This document shows positions 55,989 to 64,000 of a stretch of DNA of 64,000 nt, in pieces. Positions within the stretch are counted from its first letter, which is position 1, and every line of letters starts with the position of its first letter. Source of the DNA: Ferruginibacter sp. (GTDB lineage: Bacteria > Bacteroidota > Bacteroidia > Chitinophagales > Chitinophagaceae); NCBI GenBank assembly GCA_025352695.1, contig JANXSK010000178.1, forward strand, positions 1 to 64,000, read 5' to 3'. Both the position numbers and the translations under genes were made by a program. The notes under the pieces are model-generated. The model searched no databases and was not told the DNA's origin. It saw only the letters and a program-made list of their open reading frames with translations.

Positions 55989-57344
55989 ATGCCATCAAGA
56001 AGAGATTTTATACGAAAATCAACCAAGGCTGCAGCAGGAGTTTATCTTGGTTCACTCGCCTTTAATGCAAAAAGTTATGGCCGTATTTTAGGTGCCAATG
56101 ATCGGGTGCAAGTAGGTATTGTAGGATACAGCGACCGCTTTAGAAGTTCGTTGTTGCCTGCATTTATGAGTAGTTATAAAGAATTGAATTTTGATATTGT
56201 TGCAGTGTCGGATATTTGGAAGGTACGGCGTGAAGACGGCAGTAATTTTCTGCAACAGAAAATGGGGCATGCTGTAAAGCAGTACATCAACAACGAGGCT
56301 TTGTACAACAGTAAATCGGTTGATGCGGTGATTATTAGTACGGCTGATTTTCAACATGCATTTCATACATTGGAGGCCGTTAACGGCGGCTGCGATACTT
56401 ATACAGAAAAACCTTTTGCCGAAACGATGGATGATGCCATTGCTACTTTAAAAGGGGTGAAGGCATCGGGCAAAATTGTGCAGATAGGATCTCAACGGCG
56501 CAGTGGTACTAATTATAAGGCTGCTGCTAATTTTATACAAGAGGGAATATTTGGCCCTATCACTATGGTAGAACTTACCTGGAATGTAAACCAGCCGGGA
56601 CGCTGGCGCAGACCTGCACAGGTACAAAAAATAAAAATAGAAGATACAGATTGGAAACGTTTTTTAATTAATCGTCCTTTTGAGGCCTGGGATCCCCGCA
56701 AGTACTTAGAGTTTCGATTGTTCTGGCCTTATTCTTCTGGTATGCCGGGCCAGTGGATGAGCCACCAAATTGATACCGTGCATTGGTTTACGGGTTTGCA
56801 ACATCCAAGAAGTGTTGTGGCCAATGGAGGTATTTATCAATGGAAAGATGGTCGCCGCAACTGGGATACAACTACTGCAGTTTTTGATTATGGTCCTACA
56901 AATGATGCTGCTACAGGTTTTCAGGTAACCTTTTCTTCCCGTATGCACAATGGAGATGAAAATCCGGCAGAAATGTATTATTCCAACGGAGGCGAAATGA
57001 ATTTAAATACCAATAAAATTTCGCCCATTGGTGGATTAGAAAAAAGGTTTGCAGATGAAATGAATTTAAAGCCAAATCTGTTGCCTGAAATAGATTTGGT
57101 AAAAGAAAGTATTGCAGTAGCGACCTCTGCCAACACAGGTGGTGATGCGCTAACAACAGCACATATGCGCAACTGGATGGAAAGTGTAAACAGCCGTAAA
57201 CAGCCCAATGCGCCTATAGAAGCTGGGTACTACCATTCTATTGCCAACATCATGACAAATGCTGCCATACACACTGGCCAAAAAGCAACTTTTGATGAAG
57301 CAACACAGCAAGTAATGGTAGGAGGAAAAGTGTTTAAATACTAA
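55989..57344 (+). CDS. Gfo/Idh/MocA family oxidoreductase with Tat signal
   Basis: 451 residues. PSRRDFIRKSTKAAAGVYLGSLAFNAKS is a twin-arginine signal. The Rossmann domain has VQVGIVGYSDRFRSS (a degenerate GxGxxG with Gly43 and Gly46), VIISTADFQHAFHTLEAV and the catalytic lysine in YTEKPFAETMDDA (Lys141). The C-terminal domain carries GQRRSG-type sequence, AWDPRKYLEFRLFWPYSSGMPGQWMSHQIDTVHWFTG. The protein would be exported with bound NAD. Next to a DUF1080 gene it probably oxidises a glycoside hydroxyl (often C3) so the linkage can be cut by elimination. The substrate is unknown. Confidence 0.9.
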   Translation: MPSRRDFIRKSTKAAAGVYLGSLAFNAKSYGRILGANDRVQVGIVGYSDRFRSSLLPAFMSSYKELNFDIVAVSDIWKVRREDGSNFLQQKMGHAVKQYINNEALYNSKSVDAVIISTADFQHAFHTLEAVNGGCDTYTEKPFAETMDDAIATLKGVKASGKIVQIGSQRRSGTNYKAAANFIQEGIFGPITMVELTWNVNQPGRWRRPAQVQKIKIEDTDWKRFLINRPFEAWDPRKYLEFRLFWPYSSGMPGQWMSHQIDTVHWFTGLQHPRSVVANGGIYQWKDGRRNWDTTTAVFDYGPTNDAATGFQVTFSSRMHNGDENPAEMYYSNGGEMNLNTNKISPIGGLEKRFADEMNLKPNLLPEIDLVKESIAVATSANTGGDALTTAHMRNWMESVNSRKQPNAPIEAGYYHSIANIMTNAAIHTGQKATFDEATQQVMVGGKVFKY

Positions 57345-57429
57345 TGGGGTATTAATTGGTTGCACGAGTTATAAAGCACGAATTACATAGCACAAATTAT
57401 AAAAAATTTGTTTTGTTTATTTAAGAATA

Positions 57430-58119
57430 TTAGCTAATAATGGTATTACCAGGATTTGCCAATTGTACAATGGTTTTATATTGATAAGTAAAAGTGCCTT
57501 CAACATTACTTTTTGCTGCATTTATCATAGCCTGCGCTAAAATTTTACTGTGGATAGATTTATATTTTTGCCCTTTACCAACTAGTGCAAAGGAAAAAAA
57601 TCTCATGATGGCCTGAAAAAAAGATTCGCCTCTTCTCTTTTCGTTTCTAAAACCCAGTAGCATGGAAGGTTGCATAATATGAATGGATTTTATACCGCTT
57701 GCTTTGATGGAAGCTTCTACCTCGCCTTTCAATCGTAAATAAAAGTTGCCACTTTTGCTATTAGCACCAACAGCACTTACAATAACAAATTTTTCGCAAC
57801 CGGTTTCTTTACAATAATGGGCCGCATTTACGGGTATATCTAAATCTATTTTTCTGTACAAAGCTTTATCACCCTTTACATTTTTTTGAGTGGTGCCAAT
57901 ACAGCAAAATACAACATCACTTCCTTTTATTGCATTTTTAAATGCCTCAGCATCTTCAAAATCAATAAGTTTTAATACCATATTAGGTGCAGATTTTGAA
58001 ACTTTATGCCTTACAATAATGCGGATGGTTTCAAAGTTTTTATCTTGTAGCAATAAGTTAAAAAGGTAACTTCCGGTCATACCTGAAGACCCAATGATTG
58101 TGGCGGTTTTTATATGCAT
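57430..58119 (-). CDS. NAD(P)-binding Rossmann protein, HTATIP2/YbjT-like
   Basis: 229 residues: an atypical SDR start TATIIGSSGMTGSYLFNLLLQ (GxxGxxG), VFCCIGTTQKN, FVIVSAVGANSKSGNFYLRLKGEVE with the SxxxxYxxxK-like arrangement, and IHIMQPSMLLG. The pattern matches the HTATIP2 (CC3/TIP30)-like branch found in many bacteria, which binds NADPH. No reaction is established. It overlaps nothing and is convergent with the oxidoreductase gene. Confidence 0.85.
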   Translation of the reverse strand: MHIKTATIIGSSGMTGSYLFNLLLQDKNFETIRIIVRHKVSKSAPNMVLKLIDFEDAEAFKNAIKGSDVVFCCIGTTQKNVKGDKALYRKIDLDIPVNAAHYCKETGCEKFVIVSAVGANSKSGNFYLRLKGEVEASIKASGIKSIHIMQPSMLLGFRNEKRRGESFFQAIMRFFSFALVGKGQKYKSIHSKILAQAMINAAKSNVEGTFTYQYKTIVQLANPGNTIIS

Positions 58120-58222
58120 GGCTCGTTTTAAAATCTATTCTAAAGATATTCATAAATTTTATCGGTAATAGTACAATTATTAAATTACCATGCAGCTAAA
58201 AATGATTTTCTTTGCAGTTGTT

Positions 58223-59059
58223 ATGGCATTATTTATTACTTCATTAAACTCTGGCAGCAATGGTAATTGTTATTATATTGCCAACGACGCAGAAGCTATA
58301 TTGGTAGATGCCGGTATATCCTGCCGGGAGACTGAAAAGCGGATGTTGTTGTTGGGGCTTTCGATGCAAAAAGTAAAAGCAATATTTATTTCTCACGAAC
58401 ATACGGATCATATAAAAGGCGTAGAGTCAATTGCAGAAAAATATTCCTTACCTGTTTATATAACTGCGGCTACAGCGCTGCGTGGTCGTTTACATATTAA
58501 GAAAGAGCTGATCAATTATTTTACAGCGTTTGAACAGGTTTACATCGGCAAACTTGTTATAACAGCTTTTCCAAAAGTGCACGATGCAGTAGATCCGCAT
58601 AGTTTTATTATAACGGGTAATAATGTAACTGTTGGGGTATTTACGGATATTGGTACAAGTTGCAAACATGTTACCACACATTTTAGTAAGTGCCATGCTG
58701 CTTTTTTAGAATCCAATTACGACGACGAAATGTTGGAGCAAGGGAGCTATCCAATTTTTTTAAAGAACCGTATCCGCGGGGGCGAAGGTCATTTATCAAA
58801 CAAAGAAGCACTGGATATATTTACTAAATTCCGCCCACCTTTTATGACACACTTATTGCTGGCACATTTATCAAAAGACAATAATGATCCTCAAAAAGTA
58901 GCTCAATTATTTACACAACATGCTGGTAGTATAAAAGTGGAAGTAGCCTCTCGCTATCAGCAAACTGCACTCCACACAATTCATGCAGCAGCAAACAAAA
59001 TTGTAACAAAAACCAAGCGTGAAAAATTGGAACCTGTCATGCAATTGAGTTTGTTTTAA
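58223..59059 (+). CDS. MBL-fold metallohydrolase of the YycJ/WalJ group with C-terminal clamp-binding motif
   Basis: 278 residues from ATG 58223 (MALFITSLNSGSNGNCYYI), the usual start of this group; an ATG at 58190 would add 11 residues. The zinc motif HEHTDH is at residues 58-63, with later ligands in FTDIG and FMTHLLLAHLS and the RIRGGEGHLSN block. The last five residues are QLSLF, identical to the consensus pentapeptide (QL[SD]LF) that binds the DNA sliding clamp. YycJ of Bacillus anthracis is reported as a 5'-3' double-strand DNA exonuclease in mismatch repair, which would fit clamp docking. The clamp function here is inference. Confidence 0.88.
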   Translation: MALFITSLNSGSNGNCYYIANDAEAILVDAGISCRETEKRMLLLGLSMQKVKAIFISHEHTDHIKGVESIAEKYSLPVYITAATALRGRLHIKKELINYFTAFEQVYIGKLVITAFPKVHDAVDPHSFIITGNNVTVGVFTDIGTSCKHVTTHFSKCHAAFLESNYDDEMLEQGSYPIFLKNRIRGGEGHLSNKEALDIFTKFRPPFMTHLLLAHLSKDNNDPQKVAQLFTQHAGSIKVEVASRYQQTALHTIHAAANKIVTKTKREKLEPVMQLSLF

Positions 59060-59065
59060 AAAGAT

Positions 59066-59117
59066 TTGTCCGGGCTAAGATCCAATGTGGTCCATCGTTG
59101 CATCGCCCTCTTATACT
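59066..59117 (-). repeat. Dispersed ~55-bp intergenic repeat, copy 4
   Basis: On the plus strand it reads TTGTCCGGGCTAAGATCC and so on to GCATCGCCCTCTTATACT, the reverse complement of copies 1 and 3. It starts only 6 bp after the stop of the MBL-fold gene. Confidence 0.75.
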
Positions 59118-59299
59118 GTAGAATTTAAAAGCAACCAAGGCTTTCTACAGGAACGTTATTGCTATATTTTCAGGTTGCATATTAAGTAAAAAAATAACAC
59201 AAGCTCAGCTAAACTATAAAATTACAAAACAGTATGCTAGATATTTTATTGAAAAGTCAATAATAAAAACTGCCCTGTGGCATCCTTTATAGTCATGTG

Positions 59300-60589
59300 T
59301 TAGGAGATTCTTATTTTATATCCCCGAACTGCATAAAATAAAATAACAATGTAGCCTGGTAATACTATCCAGTAAGCCAAATGAGGAGTAAAATTTCCTG
59401 CAAGGCGGCCATACAAAATAGGTAGTATAGCACCACCACCAATCGCCATAATCAATAAAGAGGAACCTGTTTTTGTAAACCGTCCAAGTCCATCCAATGC
59501 AAGCGGCCACATAGAAGGCCAAATCAGGGAATTGGCAAGCCCCAGCAAAGCAACGAATGTTACAGCAACGGAACCATGGGTTGCAATTGCTATAAGGGCA
59601 AAAATAATTCCCATGACTGCAGAAATTTTAAGTACTTTTTGCTGTTGAATATATCGGGGAATACAAATAATGCCGATTATATAACCAAGTAGCATATTTA
59701 AAATGGTGAAGCTGGTAAAATATTTTGCACTATTTGCTGCAATGCCCTGTGATTGTGCAAAACTAAAAATCGTATCTACTGCTATTACCTCGACACCTAC
59801 GTATAAAAATAGCGTGAACACACCCATCACTAGATGAGGAAATTGAAAAATACTTTTCTTATTACTATTGGCTGCCAACGTTGCAGCATCTTCTTCATCT
59901 GTGTCAATATCAGGTAAGTCGGAACGATTAATTAGCAGTGCTAGCAAAAGTAATACCACCATCATAAAAAGGTAAGGAAATATAACACGGTGAGCAAGTG
60001 CATTCAGCAAGTCTGTCTTTTGTGCGCCAGTAATATGCGCTAAAGTTGTAGTTAATGAATCCGCATCACTTAAAATAATTGAACCTAAAATTAGTGGAGC
60101 CATTACACCCGCAACGCCATTGCATATGCCCATAAAGCTTATGCGCTTAGCTGCACTATTTCTTGGCCCTAGCTTAGTAACATAAGGATTCGATGCAGAT
60201 TGAAGAATAGTAAGACCTGCACCCTGAATAAATAATCCCAGCAAAAACAACAGGTACTCCCTAGTGAACGCAGCAGGAATAAATAACAGCGAACCTACTG
60301 CCATTAATATGAGCCCGGCTGCCATGCCTTTTTTAGCACCTGTACGTTTTAATACCCAAGCAGCTGGAATGGCCATCAATGCATAGGATATATAAAAAGA
60401 GAAAGCCACAAAATAGGATTCAAATGTGTTAAGTTCACAAGCGATTTTTAGATATGGAATTAACACAGAACCCAACCAGGTAACAAACCCAAACACAAAA
60501 AATAATATACCGATGATGATGATGTTGCTATTGAATTTGCTTTCAACTGATAAAACATCTTGTTGCTGTTTTGACGAAATTACTGGCAT
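59300..60589 (-). CDS. FHS-type sugar permease (MFS, FucP/NagP-like)
   Basis: 429 residues with about 12 membrane helices. Characteristic of the fucose-galactose-glucose:H+ symporter branch are FVFGFVTWLGSVLIPYLK, GAGLTILQSASNPYVTKLGP, FMGICNGVAGVMAPLILGS, VEVIAVDTIFSFAQSQG and WPSMWPLALDGLGRFTKTGSSLLIMAIGGGAILP. It imports a monosaccharide (for example fucose, glucose or GlcNAc), which one cannot be told. Last gene of the LacI-acetyltransferase-permease operon, 65 bp after the acetyltransferase stop. Confidence 0.92.
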   Translation of the reverse strand: MPVISSKQQQDVLSVESKFNSNIIIIGILFFVFGFVTWLGSVLIPYLKIACELNTFESYFVAFSFYISYALMAIPAAWVLKRTGAKKGMAAGLILMAVGSLLFIPAAFTREYLLFLLGLFIQGAGLTILQSASNPYVTKLGPRNSAAKRISFMGICNGVAGVMAPLILGSIILSDADSLTTTLAHITGAQKTDLLNALAHRVIFPYLFMMVVLLLLALLINRSDLPDIDTDEEDAATLAANSNKKSIFQFPHLVMGVFTLFLYVGVEVIAVDTIFSFAQSQGIAANSAKYFTSFTILNMLLGYIIGIICIPRYIQQQKVLKISAVMGIIFALIAIATHGSVAVTFVALLGLANSLIWPSMWPLALDGLGRFTKTGSSLLIMAIGGGAILPILYGRLAGNFTPHLAYWIVLPGYIVILFYAVRGYKIRIS

Positions 60590-60654
60590 ATTGGGTTAAT
60601 TGAATGAAAATAAATTATTTCTAATTTTTTTACAGTGGTGTATAAGAAAGTTGA

Positions 60655-61746
60655 TTATATCGTAATGAATATTTTCTTCTTATATAAAATATAGACAGGT
60701 ATAAAATTGATGCACACAAAAAATAAAGCATATAGCAAACTGGCCAGGTTAGGTGTTATTGAAATACTGACCATTGCATTTACTGCAAGCTTATTTAACA
60801 TATGTTCGCCAGGCTTTAATCCATAAAAAATTAAGGAAAGCATTTCACCTATCACATAAGCCGTAATTGCATTGGTGCCAAAAATTATTGCTGGTAAACT
60901 GCCTTTTGTATATTTTAGAATATCCATTCTAAAATATAATACTCCTAATACCATAGCGGCAAAACCTGCAGTAACTAATACAAAACTGCTGGTCCAAAGA
61001 TTTTCATTTACAGGAAAAGAAAGACCCATTAAATATCCCACCGCAGCAGATATAACACCTAACGACATCAAGTAATTTACTTTTATATTTTCTGGCAAAT
61101 CTGTTTGTAATATTTTTCCGGAAAGTATGCCAATAATACAGGTTGCAAAAGAGGGGAACGTACTTAGGATACCTTCAGGATCCCAGGTTCCCTTCCAAAA
61201 TCTCCCTGGTAGATAAAGGCTGTCGAACCATGCAGCAATATTTTTTCCCGGTTCCATTAGCACTTCACCAAATCCCGGTAAAGGTATTGCCATGATAACT
61301 ATCCAGTAACCTACTAAAATACCTGCGGCAATATAGGCTTGCTGTTTCCAGTTGGTATTTAAAAAAAGTAAAGCACATACACAGAAAACAATGGCAATCC
61401 GGTGTAGTGTTCCGGTCCAGCGTATTTCTTTAAAATTAAAAAAAGGCATCAGGTTGAGGAACATTCCCAAAGCAAAAATTTTGAATGCACGTATAATAAT
61501 TTTCTTATAAACATTTTTTTTATCTAATTTTTCTGTAACAATTTTTGCGTAGGCAAAAGAGATAGATACGCCAACAATAAAGAGGAAGAATGGCGCTACA
61601 AGATCGGTAAAACTAAGTCCGTTCCATACCGTATGTTGCAACGTAAAAAATACATTCTCCTCACTGCCAGGAAAATTAACCATTATCATAGCAGCAATAG
61701 TAAAACCTCTAAATACATCAAGAGAAAGCAGGCGCTTTTTTTTCAT
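60655..61746 (-). CDS. HGSNAT-like transmembrane acetyltransferase (DUF5009/DUF1624 type)
   Basis: 363 residues, about ten membrane helices. The N-terminal signature RLLSLDVFRGFTIAAMIMVNFPG...HTVWNGLSFTDLVAPFFLFIVGVSISFAY is that of heparan-alpha-glucosaminide N-acetyltransferase-like proteins, which move acetyl groups from cytosolic acetyl-CoA across the membrane onto amino sugars; LHRIAIVFCVCALLF and GTNAITAYVIGEMLS are further family blocks. Next to a sugar permease and a LacI regulator it probably modifies an amino sugar before or during uptake. Direct substrate evidence is lacking. Confidence 0.88.
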   Translation of the reverse strand: MKKKRLLSLDVFRGFTIAAMIMVNFPGSEENVFFTLQHTVWNGLSFTDLVAPFFLFIVGVSISFAYAKIVTEKLDKKNVYKKIIIRAFKIFALGMFLNLMPFFNFKEIRWTGTLHRIAIVFCVCALLFLNTNWKQQAYIAAGILVGYWIVIMAIPLPGFGEVLMEPGKNIAAWFDSLYLPGRFWKGTWDPEGILSTFPSFATCIIGILSGKILQTDLPENIKVNYLMSLGVISAAVGYLMGLSFPVNENLWTSSFVLVTAGFAAMVLGVLYFRMDILKYTKGSLPAIIFGTNAITAYVIGEMLSLIFYGLKPGEHMLNKLAVNAMVSISITPNLASLLYALFFVCINFIPVYILYKKKIFITI

Positions 61747-61757
61747 ATTTATATATT

Positions 61758-62843
61758 TTATGGTATCACTTCATTTAACAAATGTGTATCGTTATTCAGA
61801 TAAGAGCTAAGGTTATAACGTGAAATGATTTCAATTGGAAAGAACTGCAGCGGTATCACTTTTTTTTTAAGAATAAAATAATTAGCTAATGCTGTAATAC
61901 TCATTCTTGCTTGCTGCATAGGGTTTTGGTTAATCAGAAAATCGATGGCACCCCTCTGCATCAATTCAATATTTTTGGGCAGTAAATCATACCCCACAAT
62001 TTTTATTCGTTTTTCTTTACCGGTATTTATCAGACTTGCAATTTCATAGGCTTTGGAAGTACTTACAAATAAGCCATCCACCTCATTGGACGAAGCCAGT
62101 TTCTTTAGTTCTTTTTGATAATTGTGGCTTGGATTGTTTAATACAATTGTTTTTATTTGCTGGTTGTTTTTTGGTGATTTTTTAAAATATGCTCTGAACC
62201 CATCCTCTTTTTCCAGCATGTGTTTGGAATTTTGCAACTCTTCATCAAAATGAAGTACAATCATTTTGCTATTAGGAGCCATGCCCATATATAGTAAGTC
62301 TGCAGCTACCATTCCACTCAGGTGAGAATCGGTTCCGATAAAACTTAGCCCCTTTGCTTCGGGCATGTAAGTATTAAATGTTACATAAGGCATACCAAGC
62401 TTAAAACATTTATCAAAAAAAGCAATCGATTCCTGATAAAACTGCGGTGTGATGACTATTCCATCCGGCAAAGATTTCAATGCAAGCGAAGCGGCACGAG
62501 TAAATGAAGTTTTACTGTTTAGCTTAAACTGGTACAAGTCAACGGTTATACTAAAATGATTCCAGTCTTCCAGTGCAGCAGTAAATCCTTTTAAAATTTG
62601 TTCCCAATATTCATCGCCATCCGCATCTGGAACTATTGCCGCAAATCGATACATCTTATTTACCACCAATGAGCGAGCAATAAAATTTGGCTGATAGTTT
62701 ATCTGTGCAATGGCTGCCTGTATTTTTTTTAGTGCGCCAGGCGAAACACTTCCACGGTTGTGCAATACACGGTCTACTGTGCCGATTGATACGCCTGCAA
62801 TCCTTGCTATTTCTTTAATACCAGAAAGTTGTTTTTCACTCAT
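61758..62843 (-). CDS. LacI family transcriptional regulator
   Basis: 361 residues. The helix-turn-helix is at about 8-30 (GIKEIARIAGVSIGTVDRVLHNRGSVSP) with the hinge INYQPNFIARSLV, followed by a periplasmic-binding-protein-like domain (FAAIVPDADGDEYWEQILKGF, GIVITPQFYQ, PYVTFNTYM, FIGTDSHLSGMVAADLLY, VGYDLLPKNIELM). It should bind DNA as a dimer and respond to a sugar. It heads the operon with the acetyltransferase (11 bp gap) and the permease. A 12-bp perfect palindrome in the divergent promoter region at 62895-62906 is the likely operator. Confidence 0.93.
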   Translation of the reverse strand: MSEKQLSGIKEIARIAGVSIGTVDRVLHNRGSVSPGALKKIQAAIAQINYQPNFIARSLVVNKMYRFAAIVPDADGDEYWEQILKGFTAALEDWNHFSITVDLYQFKLNSKTSFTRAASLALKSLPDGIVITPQFYQESIAFFDKCFKLGMPYVTFNTYMPEAKGLSFIGTDSHLSGMVAADLLYMGMAPNSKMIVLHFDEELQNSKHMLEKEDGFRAYFKKSPKNNQQIKTIVLNNPSHNYQKELKKLASSNEVDGLFVSTSKAYEIASLINTGKEKRIKIVGYDLLPKNIELMQRGAIDFLINQNPMQQARMSITALANYFILKKKVIPLQFFPIEIISRYNLSSYLNNDTHLLNEVIP

Positions 62844-62887
62844 CTAAAATAAAAAAATTATATATCAGCAAATTAAAACAATAATAT

Positions 62888-62895
62888 TAGATTTG
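62888..62895 (+). promoter_or_regulatory. Bacteroidota-type -7 element for the PF07090 gene
   Basis: TAGATTTG, matching TAnnTTTG, 41 bp before the ATG at 62937. Its last base touches the palindrome at 62895. Confidence 0.6.
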
Positions 62896-62906
62896 TGTAC
62901 GTACAC
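62895..62906. promoter_or_regulatory. Candidate LacI-type operator
   Basis: GTGTACGTACAC, a perfect 12-bp palindrome with a central CG, as in many LacI-family operators. It overlaps the promoter end and expected transcription start of the divergent gene and lies 51 bp before the lacI-type start, so one site could control both directions. Confidence 0.6.
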
Positions 62907-62936
62907 ACAAATTTATTAATCATCTTAATTTTTCTT

Positions 62937-63731
62937 ATGACAAGTAACAACCTAAACATCTGGCATGTAGGAAACTGGTGCATACACACTGGTCAAAAAT
63001 ATGTTGAGTCGCCTTTTTTATCGGCCACAAAAGGAGTGGAGATCGTTAATTATGCACACCAATTTGTGGATGCTATAAAAGGTATCCCTGGTGCGGAAGT
63101 AATTTCACAACCTTCCTGGGAATTGTACAATATGTCGCCAGAAGATTTTGTAAAGAAATTGGAATGGGCGAATGTGATTGTGTTTGGTGATGTGGAAACC
63201 AAAGTGCTGATGCTGCATCCCGATTTTTTTAACCGCAATAAATGGGGCGATGAGTATGTTACTTTTCCTGACAGGTTTACTTTGTTGGAGGAATGGGTGA
63301 ATAAAGGCGGTCATTTTCACATGATGGGCGGTTGGTATAGTTTTAATGGAGAAACCGGTAAAGGCGGTTGGAAAAGAGTGCCCTTTCATGAAGTACTGCC
63401 GGTGATTTGTTTGGATGGTGATGACTTGCTTGAATCAACTTCAAGTTTCCCCGTACGAATGGAAAATCCCAATCATCCAGTATTGGAAGGTATTACATTG
63501 GAAGAAATTCCACCATTGCTTGGCTTTAACGAAACCAAATTACGTCCCGGTTGCGTTAGCCTGTTGGACATTCAATACATGGGAAACTGGTATCCGTTAC
63601 TGGCGGCAAGAGATTTTGGAAAAGGAAAAGTTTCTGCTTTTACATCAAGCGCAAGTCCTCATTGGGGAATTAATTTAATAAAATGGAACAAGTATAATCA
63701 GTTATGGCAACAACTTTTTACTAAACTTTAA
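62937..63731 (+). CDS. Glutamine amidotransferase-like (PF07090/ThuA-like) protein
   Basis: 264 residues from ATG 62937. The upstream GTG at 62895 would start within the promoter and palindrome. The class I amidotransferase-like fold shows in IWHVGNWCIHTGQKYVESPFL, ANVIVFGDVETKVLMLHPDFF, TLLEEWVNKGGHFHMMGGWYSFNGETGKGGW and SAFTSSASPHWG. The nucleophilic Cys expected in true amidotransferases is not visible in GGWYSF (Trp-Tyr instead), so catalytic amide transfer is doubtful. Family members cluster with sugar oxidoreductases and may act in sugar catabolism. Divergent from and probably controlled by the LacI-type protein. Confidence 0.8.
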   Translation: MTSNNLNIWHVGNWCIHTGQKYVESPFLSATKGVEIVNYAHQFVDAIKGIPGAEVISQPSWELYNMSPEDFVKKLEWANVIVFGDVETKVLMLHPDFFNRNKWGDEYVTFPDRFTLLEEWVNKGGHFHMMGGWYSFNGETGKGGWKRVPFHEVLPVICLDGDDLLESTSSFPVRMENPNHPVLEGITLEEIPPLLGFNETKLRPGCVSLLDIQYMGNWYPLLAARDFGKGKVSAFTSSASPHWGINLIKWNKYNQLWQQLFTKL

Positions 63732-63972
63732 AATTATTGGATAGTATTTATTGTGCAAAGCTGGTGAATCATTTGTGCGCTAATAGCGTTTAAAATATAT
63801 TGCGAAATTTAATGGTGTCATGAAGTTAATTATAGCTTTGTGGCACCATTAATATTATAGCTACTCAGAAAGTTTTGAAGGATAATAGGTTTGTAAATTT
63901 TTACCTACTTTCAATAATTGCTTTTCTTGAATCAGTTTAATTTATTAACGGTTGCATGTAAATTATTTCAGC

Positions 63973-64000
63973 ATGACTAAAAGAACATTTTTGAAAACAT
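63973..64000 (+). CDS. Start of a gene cut by the window edge
   Basis: ATG at 63973 opens MTKRTFLKT, the beginning of what looks like an export signal of the kind seen on Gfo/Idh/MocA or sugar isomerase proteins. Only nine codons are visible, so nothing more can be said. Confidence 0.3.

Noticed and set aside
1-64000. tRNA, rRNA, CRISPR arrays, insertion sequences, phage or integrase genes
   Set aside because: None recognised on either strand by reading; no direct-repeat array with spacers and no transposase-like protein was found.

Overview
The window looks like a chromosomal segment of a low-GC member of the Bacteroidota, most likely the family Chitinophagaceae. The grounds are AT-rich intergenic DNA, several promoters of the Bacteroidota type (TAnnTTTG), a type IX secretion sorting domain, a tRNA dehydratase of the TcdA type, and many families typical of this group (DUF4174, DUF6600, DUF6515, DUF5077/DUF3472, DUF6799, FHS-type sugar permease, DUF1080). 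I see no rRNA, tRNA, CRISPR array, phage or insertion sequence.

Layout. 0-14 kb is mostly housekeeping and orphan enzymes: the tail of a Gly-rich RRM protein, tcdA, a histidine ammonia-lyase, a methyltransferase, a frameshifted Gfo/Idh/MocA oxidoreductase, a large HExxH/beta-propeller/barrel surface protein, a DUF6600 protein and moaE. Between 5.6 and 6.1 kb lie two diverged copies of an intergenic unit exactly 270 bp apart, each ending in a terminator; they look like tandem small RNA genes. 14.6-24.6 kb is a locus for breakdown of mucin-like or other O-glycosylated material: GH109 and DUF5077/DUF3472 proteins are intact, but the M60 peptidase, GH95-type alpha-fucosidase and GH35 beta-galactosidase are broken by stops and frameshifts. 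25-38 kb holds secreted proteins, an M13 peptidase, trmH, an MFS transporter, ispH, a cytoplasmic GH13 enzyme and a GH26 mannanase. It also holds a minus-strand RNA-like unit near 37.0 kb with a very strong Shine-Dalgarno sequence, which is unusual in this phylum, in front of a 15-residue ORF.

39-48 kb is a two-component signalling block. A multi-PAS histidine kinase and its receiver protein are heavily decayed (39.3-42.8 kb), directly followed by an intact receiver-PAS-GAF-PAS kinase of 1063 residues, an Rcp1-like response regulator and, convergent with them, a second PAS kinase. 48-54 kb has purT, a small exporter, DUF6515, VF530 and DUF1345 proteins.

54-64 kb is a sugar-catabolic region: a tandem DUF1080 protein with a Tat-exported Gfo/Idh/MocA oxidoreductase (together consistent with oxidation-elimination cleavage of glycosides), then a LacI regulator, an HGSNAT/DUF5009-like membrane acetyltransferase and an FHS sugar permease as one operon, and a divergent PF07090-type protein. 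A perfect 12-bp palindrome abuts the promoter between the regulator and the divergent gene and is a natural operator candidate. An MBL-fold protein of the YycJ group in this region ends in QLSLF, a textbook sliding-clamp-binding peptide.

Two dispersed intergenic repeat families run through the window: a ~55-bp element with four copies (2.0, 36.8, 55.9, 59.1 kb) and an ~87-bp element with two copies (22.6, 55.7 kb) that folds as an outer stem enclosing two hairpins.
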